A DNA stretch of 64,000 nt from Cricetomys ansorgei (Eukaryota; Chordata; Mammalia; Rodentia; Nesomyidae): the NCBI GenBank assembly GCA_026225945.1, contig JAMJFZ010000818.1, positions 1,796,501 to 1,860,500 on the forward strand, in the 5' to 3' direction. Both the position numbers and the translations under genes were made by a program. Under the pieces are notes generated by a model. It did no database searches and was not told the origin of the DNA. It saw only the letters and a program-made list of their open reading frames with translations. Of the stretch, positions 1-11,129 are shown piece by piece; positions within the stretch are counted from its first letter, which is position 1; each line of letters starts with the position of its first letter.

Positions 1-239
1 ACGTTCACACTGTGGACAGCTCTCACTACCATCCATGTCTCTCCTCGAACAAGATAAACCATTTTCCTCTGCCAGTCCTGGCAACCACCATTCTGTTCCC
101 CTTCCTTCCCCTCCCCTTCCTGCTTCCCTTCCTTCTTCTTTGAAACAAGGTTTCGCTATGTGTCCTATACTAGTTTCTAACTTGAAATCCTCCTGCCTCA
201 GCTTCCTTGAATATCTTGGATACACAGTCATCCCTTGGC

Positions 240-560
240 ACTGGTGAAGGATTTATCCCAGGGCATCCCAATGATGCCTGAATCCAAGGATTCTTGCCTA
301 TGATTGGCAAATAACCTCATACACCCTCACCAGCCAGCCTGTAGAGGATTCTTAATACCTATTGCTATGCAAATGTCATGTAAATGATACGCAAATGCCA
401 TGCAAATAGTGCAGTACGGCTGGGGAGTAGCAGGCTGCATGAGTCAGTCCAGATTAACTGTTTCCTCAGTACTTTCTATCCATGGTTACTGTTCCACAGA
501 TATGGAACCCACAGCTACGGAAAGCTGATGGTTTGATGAAATTATTGCTTAAATTAATTC
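240..560. mobile_element. Tigger-type (pogo) DNA transposon relic
   Basis: The stretch resembles nonautonomous Tigger/MER2-type elements as I remember them. It has an internal ATG(C/T)AAAT row and an end containing GATATGGAACCCACAGCTACGG, cut here to its core GGAACCCACAG. It is a decayed DNA transposon in Rnft2 intron, with no coding capacity. Confidence 0.5.
367..407 (+). repeat. Four octamer-like motifs at exact 11-bp spacing
   Basis: ATGCAAAT (367), ATGTAAAT (378), ACGCAAAT (389) and ATGCAAAT (400) are spaced exactly 11 bases apart. Two are perfect POU-factor octamers. The row lies inside the Tigger-like relic. Confidence 0.9.
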
Positions 561-741
561 CACGTGGTCTTATTCTTCTTCATGTGACAACTGGAAAATG
601 TAAAGTTGCATATCCACTGGTATCCTGGAGGGATGTGTGTGACAACAGGTAGAATCTGAGTTTAATCAGGGCCTGAGGCTGGTGTCCTTGTTCACTTCCG
701 GCAGTCAGCCGAGCACCCCAAGTCCCAAGGCGCCCTCTCAC

Positions 742-842
742 CTGCTGTAGAGCTGCTGGGAGCTGAAGGTGTAAAGGACATACAGTGTGTTCCCCGCCAG
801 GAAGGCCAAGATCCACAAGATGACCAGAACCGACCTCTTCTC
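742..842 (-). CDS. Rnft2: Rnft2 coding exon 5 (last in window)
   Basis: The exon has 101 bases, with acceptor CTTTGTCCACAG and donor CAG/GTGAGA. It encodes residues 211-243, starting EKRSVLVILWILAFLAG. Residues 215-234 form a third hydrophobic segment. The exon ends two bases into a codon. The next RNFT2 exon is not in bases 1-741, which are intron. Confidence 0.95.
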
Positions 843-1659
843 CTGTGGACAAAGTAAAAGAACCATGGCATGCTGTGAAGCCAAAGGTGTGTGTAGTGGA
901 ACATTCTAGAATGTTCTGGGATGAGTGAGACCTTCACTGTCTCAAGTTGTGACGGAAGCAGAGCTGATGGTGAGGTGCAAGGGTGCTGGCATCTTTCCGT
1001 CGCACTGGGACTCAAGGAGTAGACAAAGGGTAGGTGGCAGGGAGGTGGACGCCTGCTTGGAGGACCATCGAGAGCGCGGGCTCCGGAGGATGTGGGTGTG
1101 AGTGGCACACAAAGGGGGCTGGGAGGCCTTAGTGCTTGGGAAGAAGACAGGGACTGCCATGGGGTCATCTGCTCTGCAGAAAGCAGTTTTGAAAAACAGC
1201 TCAATTTAGCGTTTCCTAAAGGTCAGGCACCACGTTCAGCACGTATGTGTGTTATCTCAATTAGTCTCCTCGATGGGTCTGAACTGGTAGAGTGCCCTGA
1301 TGTAAGACGGTCTGATGACCCCATTACAAGTTGAAGATAACCAAGGACAATACTTTGACACATCCCACCTGCTGGTCACCCCTGTTCCGTAGCCCTGCAC
1401 ACTGTGATGTATGGGTTGTTTCCCCTCTGGGCTGACTGGGAGCTAGCAGGGAACTCCTGACTTTCAGATCGTCCCAGTTCATCCTGAGTCCTGGGTCAAG
1501 TCAGCTTCAGATGAGTGTGTTGCTTTGCCAGGGTCATAAACCTGAGATAGCAAAACTCGGGGTCTCGCAAGTCAGAAGCAACAGAACCCCTTTTCTAGAG
1601 AGAACCTTTGGCTAACAGCGCCAAGGCATCTACTGTGGGCCTGAAGGTGAGTGGAATTA

Positions 1660-1720
1660 TTATTATTATTTTTAAATGTGTGTGTGTGTGAAAGAGAGAG
1701 AGAAAGAGAGAGAGAGGTGT
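1660..1720 (+). repeat. (TTA)n-(TG)n-(GA)n simple repeat
   Basis: A compound simple repeat in Rnft2 intron 4, probably the tail of a minus-oriented SINE that follows it. Confidence 0.85.
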
Positions 1721-1922
1721 ATTGGTGACTGCAGGTGTGCATATGCCGTGACATGCGTTGAGGCCAGAGGACAGCCCTGGGTCTAGGCCCTCACCTTCCA
1801 CCTTGTCAGCTACTGTGACCTTGGCCAGACAGACCTGTGTCAGATCTCAAGTCTGCAGAGCTGAGATGGGAGCTCAGACACCGCCTTTTCAGTCCTTTAT
1901 TCCGGCAGGCATCAGGACTCAC

Positions 1923-1999
1923 CTTCAATGACACCTGCTCCCGGAGGGTGGAGTTTGCGTAGGCGAAGGTGCTGGCCATCCCGATGCACACAGCAATGC
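1923..1999 (-). CDS. Rnft2: Rnft2 coding exon 4
   Basis: The exon has 77 bases, with acceptor CTTCCCACAG and donor AAG/GTGAGT. It completes Gly185 and encodes residues 186-210, starting IAVCIGMASTFAYANSTL. Residues 186-203 form a probable second membrane segment. The sequence agrees with RNFT2 and is in phase with both neighbouring exons. Confidence 0.95.
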
Positions 2000-2234
2000 C
2001 TGTGGGAAGCGCAGGGTGACACAGGGGACTCTCTGGCTTCCATCCACTCAGCCTTCTCCAGCCTAGCCCGGGACCCTGAGCGATGCTGAAAAAGACTACC
2101 CATCATGTCCCTGGAGTTGGCAAGCTAAGAACTGATGGGAAAGACAGACTTGCTGGTTAGGTGACCAGGCACGGTAGCAAGAAAGGTGAGCCAGTCTCTT
2201 TGGCGGGAGTGGGGAATCAGGAGAGCTGTGGGGT

Positions 2235-2400
2235 ATGGCCAGACCAGAGCTCAAATTCCAGCTTTGTCACCTTTGCTATGTGAGTGCAGGCAAGTCACTG
2301 CCCCTCTCTGAGCCTCAGTACCCTCACCTGTGTGATGGACAGACAGTTAACAGTACCTACCTCACAGCAGGGCAGCACAGGCAGTGGCTTTGTGGGGTCT
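2235..2400 (+). repeat. MIR SINE
   Basis: The core GTGAGTGCAGGCAAGTCACT followed by CCCTCTCTGAGCCTCAGT is the mammalian-wide MIR signature. It lies in Rnft2 intron 3. Confidence 0.8.
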
Positions 2401-2724
2401 ATTACCCTGTCTACTCTAAAGCAAACCTGGAGTTATCTGTAATAAGAGACATAGGAGACCACAAGGCATTGGAACAGCGCTAAGGGAGGAGACGGAATCT
2501 CTCCGCTGAGCTGCGGCCTGGGCCTGCTTCCTGTGGAGTGACTTTCGAATCCTGCTGTTACTTCAGACAGGGCTGAGAAGCGCTGTCGGTGGACTGCTTT
2601 AGTGTTAGGTGTGCGCTAGGACTCTTCTGGATCAACTGCATGGAGTCTTTCTCCTCATTAGAAACATAAGAATAGTACGCCTAGTCTTTTTTTTTTTTAT
2701 ATGTTCCTTTTGGATTAAACAATA

Positions 2725-2874
2725 AAGAGGGCTGGTGGGATGACTCAGCTGCTAAAGGGGCTTGCTGCCAAGGCTGACAACTTGGGTTCAATCCCCAGGA
2801 CCCACACTGAAGGACAGACTGACTCCTGAAAAACGTCCTCTGACCTCCACACAGGTGCCATTGTACATATTTTT

Positions 2875-2920
<46 letters not shown>

Positions 2921-2925
2921 TGTAG
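2725..2925 (+). mobile_element. B2-like SINE with (CA)n tail
   Basis: It starts GGGCTGGTGGGATGACTCAG and continues with tRNA-like boxes (GGTTCAATCCCCAGGACCC). It ends in a (CA)n run at about 2878-2919. Confidence 0.8.
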
Positions 2926-3296
2926 CGGTACACCACTGTGGTGGCTCACCAAAGAAGACACAGAGGCATCTCATACATGCAATCCCTGCCAGACCTCAGC
3001 AGAGGGAACCACCGTCATGGCAGGCGCCATATTGGAGAGTGGAACCTTGAGCATCCCAGCTCAGGCGTTTTTATTGATCCAGAACTCCTCAGGCATTCTA
3101 CTGATAGCACGTGCAGATCATGAACAGACATCTCCCACATAAATCCAACACTACAGACAATACAAAATGCCAAGACTTAGAGAGCCCCTCACTCAACAGT
3201 GCATAAAGCGATTATTTTATACATAACTAAAAATAAACTTCTGCGACACACACCAAATTAAAAAATGTAAATTAAAAACAACCGCATAGCACACCG

Positions 3297-3508
3297 AAGC
3301 TGGGCATAGCGGTGCATTCCTGCCCTGCTTGTGGTCTCAGAACTGAGGCAGGAGGATGCCAAGTTCAAGGTCTACTGAGCTACAAAGGAAGACCTCGTCT
3401 GATAGATAATGAGGTGAGCCTCATCTACAAACTTACAGTTATGCTGACAGCCAAAGCTACAAATGAGACCTTGTCTCAAAACACAAATAAAATTAAAAAA
3501 AAAAAAAA
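3297..3508 (+). mobile_element. Diverged B1-like SINE with A-rich tail
   Basis: The series CTGGGCATAGCGGTGCATTC, GAGGCAGGAGGATG and GAGACCTTGTCTCAAA, ending in poly-A, follows B1 order. Confidence 0.6.
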
Positions 3509-4059
3509 GCCTTTAGACATAAGTTTGGCAGAATTCAGGGTGAGACTTGAGGACACGCTGGCTTCCACGTCTAGGAACAGAAGGGAAGGGTAGTGACACG
3601 GGGGGCTCCAGCAAGGAAGGGGGTGATGAGGTTGGCTAGAACTCCCCAGAGAGGGGAAAGGAAGAAACAAAAGATGCTCTCGCCTTGAGCTTTTCATTAC
3701 TGTGTGCGTGCCTGAGTGTGAGCACGTGCGGAGGTCAGAGGACGGACGTTAGGGGCTCCCTCCTTCCACCGTGGCGTCTGGGGACTGAACTCAGCAAATC
3801 AGACTCACAAGGCAAACGCCTTTACCCACCAAGCAACTTGCTGGCCCTGGAAATTGTCTCGTGTGGGAAGAAGCGACCGAGTCACAGTCTGTAAGTACTG
3901 CAGGGCAGAGGCACCATCAGCACTGCAGAGACCATTGTGAGATGGTGGGGTGTGTGCTGGGCGTTAGGTGCGACCTGAGCCGACGGCTTTCTGATTGAGC
4001 GCCCGCTGTGTGCCGGGCTCAGGGTTTGTGTTGTTGTCATTGTTATTTACCTACGTGCT

Positions 4060-4262
4060 ATTTATTTATATACTTACTTACTTGTGTGTGTGTGTGTATG
4101 TGCGTGTGTGCGTGCACGCATGTCACGGTACTTGCGGCAGTCAGAGGACGACCTGTAGGAGTGGGTGTACAAGTGGGTTCTCTATCACATGGGTCCAGAG
4201 GGCTGAACTCAGGCCACTCGGTTTTGTGCCGAGTGCTTTCACCAGCTGAGCCATCTGGCCGG
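4060..4262 (-). mobile_element. B2/B4-like SINE, minus, with (TG)n
   Basis: The tail repeat (TG)n is followed by GCAGTCAGAGGACGACCTG and then TTTCACCAGCTGAGCCATCT, the reverse complement of a B2 head. A similar diverged copy lies at about 3700-3850. Confidence 0.7.
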
Positions 4263-4289
4263 CTCTGGTTATTTGGACCTGTGGTGGTG

Positions 4290-4900
4290 ATGCACACTTG
4301 CAGAGCACTTCCTCGGTGTGCATCACACACATGGCCTCAGATGCATGCTCATCCTGATTCCGTGATGTACAGCTGCTCCTCAGCATTTGTGGGGAGCGCT
4401 CTGGGACCCCTGGGGATGCCTGATCTGTGGCTGCCTCAGTTTGAACATGAAACGGTACAGCACTTGCAGAAAACCTACACACATCCTCCTTCATAGGTTA
4501 AATCATCTCTCAGTGCGCACTGACAGAAACGCCTCACGCTGTCCTGCGGGTGGAGTAAGGGTCTGGCATGTTCGATACACTCGCTTCTTCCTGACTGTTG
4601 TGTGTCCGTGTGCATGCACACGTGTGCACAGGCACCTGGAGGCCACATGTCGATGTCAGGTGCCCTCCCCCATTGCACTCCATCTTACGTCTTTGAGACA
4701 GGGTCTCTCACTGAACCTGTCTCTGCCTCGCCAGCGCTGGATGACAGGTTTACCTGGGTACCAGTGATGGAACAGAGGCCCCATGCTTAAGGGGGAGGCA
4801 CTTTGCCCCCTTGAGCCACCCCTAGCCCTTCCCTGAATGTCCTGTGTGTAGTCAGCTGAATCTACAGATGCAGACTGCGGATAGCCCCTGTGTGACAGAC
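4290..4900. mobile_element. Second Tigger-type relic, split by a SINE
   Basis: Tigger-like segments at about 4365-4530 and 4825-4895 (with CTGAATCTACAGATGCAGAC near the end) flank a minus-strand SINE at about 4590-4820. The DNA transposon is therefore older than the SINE. Confidence 0.45.
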
Positions 4901-4934
4901 ATGGAAGCAAGGCAGAAAGGATCATAACATACCT

Positions 4935-5135
4935 AGTTATGCAGCTAGGAGAGGCAGGAGCTGTGGATCAGACTCCCGAAGCCTGAGTTCTTAGTCAGGA
5001 CACTGCTCTCTCCTTCCCACTGAGAGACCAGCTAAAGAAGTTTCCCTCTCACTGAGGGTCAGAGAGGCCAGGTCACTTGATCAAGATCATACACTTAGGC
5101 TGGAATCTGAACCCAGGTCTGACTTAGAGCCCTGT
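4935..5135 (-). repeat. MIR SINE relics, minus
   Basis: GGTCAGAGAGGCCAGGTCAC and CTGAACCCAGGTCTGAC are the reverse-strand MIR signature. The relics lie just downstream of the Rnft2 coding exon 3 donor. Confidence 0.7.
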
Positions 5136-5230
5136 GCCTCAAGCATGGAGCACCATGCTTCCTTCTGTCTGGTCCTGGCTCTGGGCATGCCCAGCCCTCT
5201 GCAGGAGCTGCAGGGCCCACTGGGACTCAC

Positions 5231-5700
5231 CCAGCTTGTGCTGGAAGCACAGCTTGGCCAGCAGGATGAGGATAAAGGGCAGTCCTTTCTGCAGCCAGCA
5301 GATCACAGCCTTCAGCTCGGACAGTGCGGGTGCGGGGGTTCCTGGCTGCTCATCGACCCCTTCCTCTGAGTGCCCACGGTGGTCCCCACCCACGTGCTGC
5401 AGCAGGGAGCCCCCGCGGTGGGCGCCGTGGTGGAAGTGGTGATGGTGCTGGCGGTGGTGGTAGGCGCTCCCCTCAGTGCTGCGGCTACTGGTCTCATCCC
5501 TGGTGGCTGGCATTGGGATGAACACGTCCCCGCCCCCTGCTGTAGAGCCCAGCACCAGGCCTGCTGGGAAAGGGCTGGCCGGGAGGCCACCTGCCAGGCC
5601 GGAGAAGAGTGCGGGTGGGGAGGCCGTCTCTGCTTTCAGGCTCTCGAATACACCGCCTTCATCCACACTGGACTCAGGGCTGAGCGCCTGGCTGCGGCTT
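5231..5700 (-). CDS. Rnft2: Rnft2 coding exon 3 (His-rich region, first membrane segment)
   Basis: This 470-base exon runs from a CTGTCCTGCAG acceptor to a GTGAGT donor and encodes residues 29-184 plus the first base of Gly185. Residues 29-107 are Ser/Pro/Gly/Ala-rich and probably disordered. Residues 108-138 form a histidine-rich stretch with twelve His, including the run HHHH at 113-116. Residues 159-179 are strongly hydrophobic (core LPFILILLAKLCF) and form the first membrane segment. This is the most recognisable part of RNFT2. The histidine-rich stretch could bind metal, but that is inference. Confidence 0.95.
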
Positions 5701-5989
5701 CTGCAGGACAGGATGGCAGACAAACCCCGTCAGACCTGGCCCCAGACTCACACTGTGGTTTAATCCCTGTGCTGAGAGGGTACGGACTTAACTCCACTAT
5801 GGTTTCTAGAAGAAAAGGGGGCTGCACAACTAGAACTGGATGATGTCATCAGGTATAACCCCCAGGATTGAGTCCTGGCAGCTTTATAGGAAGAGCGAGC
5901 AAATCAAAAAGAGTCCAATGGCCAGATGTGGCCCGTGAACATCCAGACTGCAAGCAAAACAAACCTTTTCTCTTTATAACTTCAACTGT

Positions 5990-6345
5990 CCTCCACCCGG
6001 CTCTCACCTGGTCCTCATCCGGCCTCCACCCGGCCTCCACCCGGCTTCCACCTGGCTCTCACCGGCCCCCACCCGGCCCCCACCCGGTCCTCACCCGGTC
6101 CTCACCCGGCTCTCACCTGGTCCTCACCGGCCTCCACCCGGCCTCCACCCAGCTCTCACCCGGTCCTCACCCGGCCCCCACTCGGCCCTCACCCGGCCCT
6201 CACCCGGCTCTCACCTGGTCCTCATCCGGCCCCCACCCGGCCCCCACCCGGTCCTCACCCGGCTCTCACCTGGTCCTCACCCGGCCTCCACCCGGCCTCC
6301 ACCCGGCTCTCACCCGGTCCTCACCCGGCCCTCACCCGGCCTGTA
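5990..6345. repeat. 11-bp CpG-rich minisatellite in Rnft2 intron 2
   Basis: About 31 copies of an 11-base unit near CACCCGGCCTC occur, with variants ending TCCT or TCT and a few 10-base units. The repeat keeps a plus-strand frame open from 5868 to 6512, but only because the unit lacks stops; the peptide is Pro/Ser/His/Gly-rich low complexity. Each unit has a CCGG, so the array is dense in CpG and in HpaII-type sites. Confidence 0.95.
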
Positions 6346-6439
6346 GTGGTCTGGTTTTTTGCAACAGATCAACAGATATGAGACAGAAAACTAGGACATT
6401 CATGGGATGGTGGGCACAAAGTCCCAACAATGTGACTGA

Positions 6440-6670
6440 CTCAATTGCATCTCCCCTCAAAATACTGGGTAGAATCTTAAGCTCTGGAGCCTCAAAATGT
6501 GACCTTATTTAGGGTCAGGTCTTTAAATAGTGGACCCCAACCCAGTATGGCAGATGTCCTCGTGAAGAGAGATTAGGACACACAGTGGGTTGAGGAGAGA
6601 GACTGCAGAAGGTGGACCTTGCTCCTTGAAGCCTCCAGCACCACGAGAAAGCAAATCTCTGTGGGTGATG
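6440..6670 (+). mobile_element. Old MaLR/MLT-type LTR relic
   Basis: CTCAAAATGTGACCTTATTT, then GGTCAGGTCTTTAAA and AGCACCACGAGAAAGCAAAT, follow the order of old MaLR-type LTRs. It has no coding capacity. Confidence 0.45.
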
Positions 6671-6689
6671 CCACCAGGGATGCCAGCTC

Positions 6690-7260
6690 TAACAGGCTTG
6701 TGATCCCAGCACCTGGAAGGCTGAGACAGGAGGGGCCTAACTTCAAGACCCAGGCAACCTAGAGAGATACTGTCTTAAAAACCGAAAAGAAAACCTGGGA
6801 CTGTAGTCAGCGGTAAGGTACTTGATAAGCTATGTGTGAGGCTCAGGGTCCACTGTGCTACCTAGATTGACCCATGACATTCTACCAGCCTATACTATGT
6901 ACACACAATACCCCCATTTCACAGATAAACCAACCGAGGCACATACGGACATAGGCACTTGGTCAGAGTGAATGACTGGTGAAAGACAGGAACCAAGGAT
7001 TTGGTCCCAGGTGGACTAACTCTAGAGCCCACATTTATTTGTTTTTGAGGCAGGGTCTCGTCTATTCTAAGCCGCCCTCAAACTTGCTATGTAGCTGAGG
7101 CTGGCCTTGAATTCCCAATTCCCCTGCCTCCACCTCTCACGTGCTGGGGTCACAGGTGTGCACAGCCACAACAGGATTATGGGGTGCTGGGGACTGAACC
7201 CAGGGCTTCCTGAGTGCGAGGTAAGCACTCTGCCCCCTGGGCCACATCCCAGCACCGAGA
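6690..7260. repeat. Cluster of SINEs (B1-like +, MIR -, B4-like -)
   Basis: A B1-like copy is at about 6690-6800. A MIR is at about 6900-7030, with CCATTTCACAGATAAACC in reverse sense. A minus B4-like element is at about 7040-7260, where GAGGCAGGGTCTCG is followed by GGACTGAACCCAGGGCTTCC. Confidence 0.65.
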
Positions 7261-7997
7261 CCGCTTTCTTAAGCACTCTGCTCCCCATAAAAGCTGCTTT
7301 TGGACTTGACCTTGTGCCATCTCGCCTCTGTGTATCGCGTGCCATGTGTGTGATTATTTCACTATCACACCAAGGGGCTCCCATTTTCTATTTCTAGAGA
7401 CTCTGCCAAGCTCTAGAGACGGGTACCAAGAGCATTCCCATTTTGCAGACAGAAACTGAGGGTCCAGACGAACACCCAAACTCCGGTCTCACCTCTCAAG
7501 GGCCTCCTGCTTCCAGCCGCTGCGGTCACTAGGCTGTCCCCTAGCCCTGCCTCACCCCAGTCAGGGTCTCTGCACCCCTCCATCAGATGTCAGCTGACAC
7601 GTCTCCTGGATGGGAGACCTCTCACTAGACCCAGCTCCTGCCGGCACGGAACCGATCTGCTGTCAGCTCACTGCCTGCCTTTCTCTAGAGACCCGAGGCC
7701 CTTGATCCTGGTCCTGTGCTGTAGTCACTGTGGGGAGCCCAGGACACCTGCAGGCGGCCTAGACCCATCAAAGACCAAACGCATCAAAATCTTGGGGAGT
7801 GAAACCTGTACCCCAACTCATCAAATCCCCTGGAGATGCCAGGATGCGGTGACAGCGACAAAAGTCTTGACTGCCTCCTCCCTTTTGTACCCCTGACAGA
7901 ATGCATCTTGCACCGAGCGTGCACAGCCAATGCTGTTTGAAGGGTTCAGCGAGTAGTCTGGCTCCGAGAAGGCCAGCAATGAACAGAGTATGTCCTA

Positions 7998-8140
7998 GGG
8001 GCCAGTTAGATAGATTAGTGGTAAAAGTGCTTGCTGCAAAGCCTGTGCTCAAACCCCGGGACTTGCATGGTGCAAGGACAGAACTGACTTCTACGAGTTG
8101 TCCAATACACACAAATAAATGAAATTTTAAAAACTGTTGA
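7998..8140 (+). mobile_element. B2-like SINE
   Basis: A tRNA-like head (GTGGTAAAAGTGCTTGCTGC) and an A-rich tail with AAATAAATG are visible. Confidence 0.65.
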
Positions 8141-8879
8141 GAGCATTTGCTTGAGGCTAGTTATTTATAAAACTCACTTGGCCATGGAATTGTTTTTATC
8201 CGTGGGAAACCAGTGTTGGGCAGGACACTGTGACACACGGCAAGGGACAGGCTGGTCTGAAGAAATCTCGAGGCTGTTTCCTTCACAAACTGGACTTCAT
8301 GGTACATAGTCCTGAACCTGGCACAGCCTGGAGACGGCTGCCTCATCACTCTCCCCATCGGGCCCCCTCCCCTGGTGGCTCCAAGGCCTGGGGATTGTGT
8401 GGTCCTCCTCCCTTGGGCCCCCGGATAAAAATACTGATGATATTAGTGGCAACAACAACAGGCACCATGGCTATGTGTCCCAGAGGAACTGAGAGTTCTC
8501 TGCATTTCAAGAGCTCGGATCAGAAAGCGCATGTCCTGCCAGGTGCCCAGGCCTGTGTGGATGGCCGCACCATCCCAGAGGACCCTGGAAAGCCTTCCCT
8601 AATCCCTGAGCTCACCTGAGTTCTGGAGGCTCCAGGGAACTTCAGTACAACTAGAGAAAGCTGAACACACAGAGGGCTTTTTTTTTTAATGGCTTCCCTC
8701 CCCTCGGCCCCTCTCATGTATCCAGCTGGGACTACAGCCTAAATGGGAAAGAATATTCCAGGGGGTGGGGGTTGGGTTTGGAGGCTGCACTTCCAATTTA
8801 ACCACTTAAGGGCAACAGCTCAGATGGCCCAGGGGAATGGATCCAGTTGGATCAGAGGAGGCGACTAAAAGCACAGATT

Positions 8880-9055
8880 TTTGGGTCAACGAGATGGCTT
8901 AACGGGTAAAGGTATTTGTTGCCCACTCTGAAAACCCGAGTTTGATACCTGGGACTCACACGGAGGAAAAAGAGAACTGATTTCCACAAGCTGACCTACA
9001 TGTATGCCATGACACATGTACCCTACCCAAATAAATAAATAAAATAGAAATAGAG
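8880..9055 (+). mobile_element. B2-like SINE
   Basis: The element runs from GAGATGGCTTAACGGGTAAA to an (AAAT)n tail at about 9031-9046. Confidence 0.75.
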
Positions 9056-9094
9056 ATTAAAGAGAGAATAAATTTTGAGGGGATCAAATAGGCC

Positions 9095-9240
9095 ATAGGT
9101 CAAATCTCAGTCCTGCCGCTTCCTGTCTGTGTGACTTTAGGTTGTGGACATGGCCTCTCTGAACTTTAGTTTCTCATCTTCAGGCTGCTCTAAGGGAAGC
9201 ATGGCATCTGCCCTTAATGCATAGTACAGAGGATTCTCCC
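9095..9240 (+). repeat. MIR SINE
   Basis: TGCCGCTTCCTGTCTGTGTG, then GGCCTCTCTGAACTTTAGTT, is the MIR core in plus sense. Confidence 0.75.
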
Positions 9241-10144
9241 TACCACAGTTTCTGCCCCTAAAGACGTTAGGGTTCACCCGAGAGAAAGCTATCCTAAGCT
9301 CAGATTTCGGCAGGCATGCTAACTGGAAGACCTGCGCCTGCGTGTCTTTGTGCTCACTGCTACACCGTCAGCAACTCTACATCATCCGTTCCACCTTCCT
9401 ACGGCTGGAGAAACTGAGGCCCGGAGGTGTTGCTTCCCGCCACAGGCACCACAGCGTGTCAGTACCACTACCCGTGTCTATGACGGGACGCCTGAGACTG
9501 GATAAAGGTGAACGACACCATCCTCCGGGAATGGCACGGCTGTAACTGTACTGAAGTTAGAAAAACTGGGCGCTATCCTCACAAGATTGGGCCTCACAGA
9601 TGGAGAAGGGAGGCCATCAGACCCTGATCCGAGATCCCACCCACTCCCCTGCCTCCTGCACCCCCACAGCTGCATGCGGTCCTGGGAGGAGCTGAAGTAT
9701 ATGGGTGCTGGAAGGTTCCCTGAGGGAAGGACTCCTCTGCAGCATCTTCCGTGAGTCTCACACTGACTGGGCTAGGCTTTTTGGTGATACAGCTGCCTTT
9801 GTGTCACTCATGCTCCTGGAAGTAACCCCAATAAACTCATCGGTTCACACAGCAATCAGACAGCCATGCAGGAACCAGGAAGCCCAGGAGGCAGCTTTCA
9901 GCAGGCACAGACCTGCCAGTACCCTGTCCCTGGACTTCCCAGCCTCCATACTGGTGAAAGACAGGCTGGACCCCCCTGGGGCTTGCTGTAGGAGGTAGGG
10001 TGTCTCTATACATGAAAATCTGGAGGAACAATCACTGATCTGAGTCACGAGGATTCACATGGATCCGTCTCACAGGGTTTGAGAACTGTCCTAAGACAAC
10101 AGCAGCTGCCCTGTGTCAGCAACCACTACAAGGCTGTCTCTCTC

Positions 10145-10725
10145 TGCTGTGGTTTGGGTCTAAGGCAAATGTCCCCCGAGGTTCTGTAGAAGCACAGTCC
10201 CTGAGGTGTGCTATTAGGAGGTGCATGGGCCTTTAGAAGGGGAGTTTAGTGGGAGGTCTTTAGGCCCTCAACTGAAGTGTACACTGCATGTGGAGAAGCA
10301 AATTTCAAGTAGAGCACAGCTCTCCACTGTATTTCTTGAGGCAAGGTCTCTCACTGAACCCAGAGCAAGCCGATTCCCACTAATCTAGCCAGAGAAATTG
10401 CTCCGGATTCCCTGTTTCTGCCTCCCAGGCACTGGGATTACAGGTGACTGCTAAGCCTATCCAGTTTTCACGTGGGCTCTAGGAATCTAAACTCTGACTT
10501 TCAGGCTTTCGTGGCAAGCACTTTATCCACCGAAGGTTCTACCTGGTCCTGTCCGCCATGTTTGAGAAGTAAATCGTTCTCACCCACACATGCAGCCGCC
10601 ATCCATTCACCAGGTGATGAGGTCAAAGGCGGCCACTGAGATGGCCTTGCCACTCTCTCGCTCAGCCGCCGAGACTGTGAGCTACGTAAACCTTTCTTCT
10701 TTATAAAATTAGCTGCCTTGGGTAT
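10145..10725 (+). mobile_element. ERVL-MaLR (MT-like) LTR split by a B4-like SINE
   Basis: The 5' part (about 10145-10325) contains CTGTGGTTTGGGTCTAAGGC and AATGTCCCCC. The 3' part (about 10535-10725) contains GAGACTGTGAGCTACGTAAA and CCTTTCTTCTTTATAAA. Both match MaLR LTR ends, and a minus B4-like SINE sits between them. It is a solo LTR relic without internal genes. It lies about 60 bases from Rnft2 coding exon 2. Confidence 0.65.
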
Positions 10726-10788
10726 GTTCACCATCCAAAGTCTAGGGTCCCCTTACGGGAGGAAACTTGAGCGGGGCGGGACTCTTAC

Positions 10789-10847
10789 CTTTCAGGTGGA
10801 ATGCTGTCCGTGTTGCTACTGTGGCGCCTCTGCATTTTCCTTAGCAC
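10789..10847 (-). CDS. Rnft2: Rnft2 coding exon 2
   Basis: The exon has 59 bases. The acceptor is TCGGCTTTCAG before GTGCTAAGG and the donor is AAG/GTAAGAG. It encodes residues 9-27 (VLRKMQRRHSSNTDSIPPE) and the first two bases of Arg28. The region is basic and then Ser/Thr-rich, with no membrane segment. It joins in phase to exons on both sides. An MaLR-type LTR relic begins only about 60 bases downstream in the direction of transcription. Confidence 0.93.
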
Positions 10848-11129
10848 CTGAAAGCCGACACATGTGTGAGCCACATCTCCTGATACACCCCTTGCCCATT
10901 GCCATGGTAACTGTAAACGAGTATCGCTCCTATGTTACACGGCTACTTTCACGTAACTTCCAAACCACATTTCCGTCATTTCTGCCGCACAGCTCTCAAT
11001 TTGGTATTATATCCCACAGAAGAGTAACCACCCCATCTCATAGGGAGGACACTGAGACCCGCAGGTAGAGGTGGTCCTTCTGACAGAGGAGAAAAAAGTG
11101 GGCCACAGGCAGCTACTAGCGAGATGGGG

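Noticed and set aside
2725..2870. tRNA gene suggested by A- and B-box-like sequence
   Set aside because: The sequence continues as a B2-type SINE; similar heads recur many times in the window, as SINEs do.
5868..6512. 214-codon ORF with Pro/Ser/His/Gly repeats
   Set aside because: It is only the stop-free translation of the 11-bp minisatellite plus flanks, inside an intron of a gene on the other strand.
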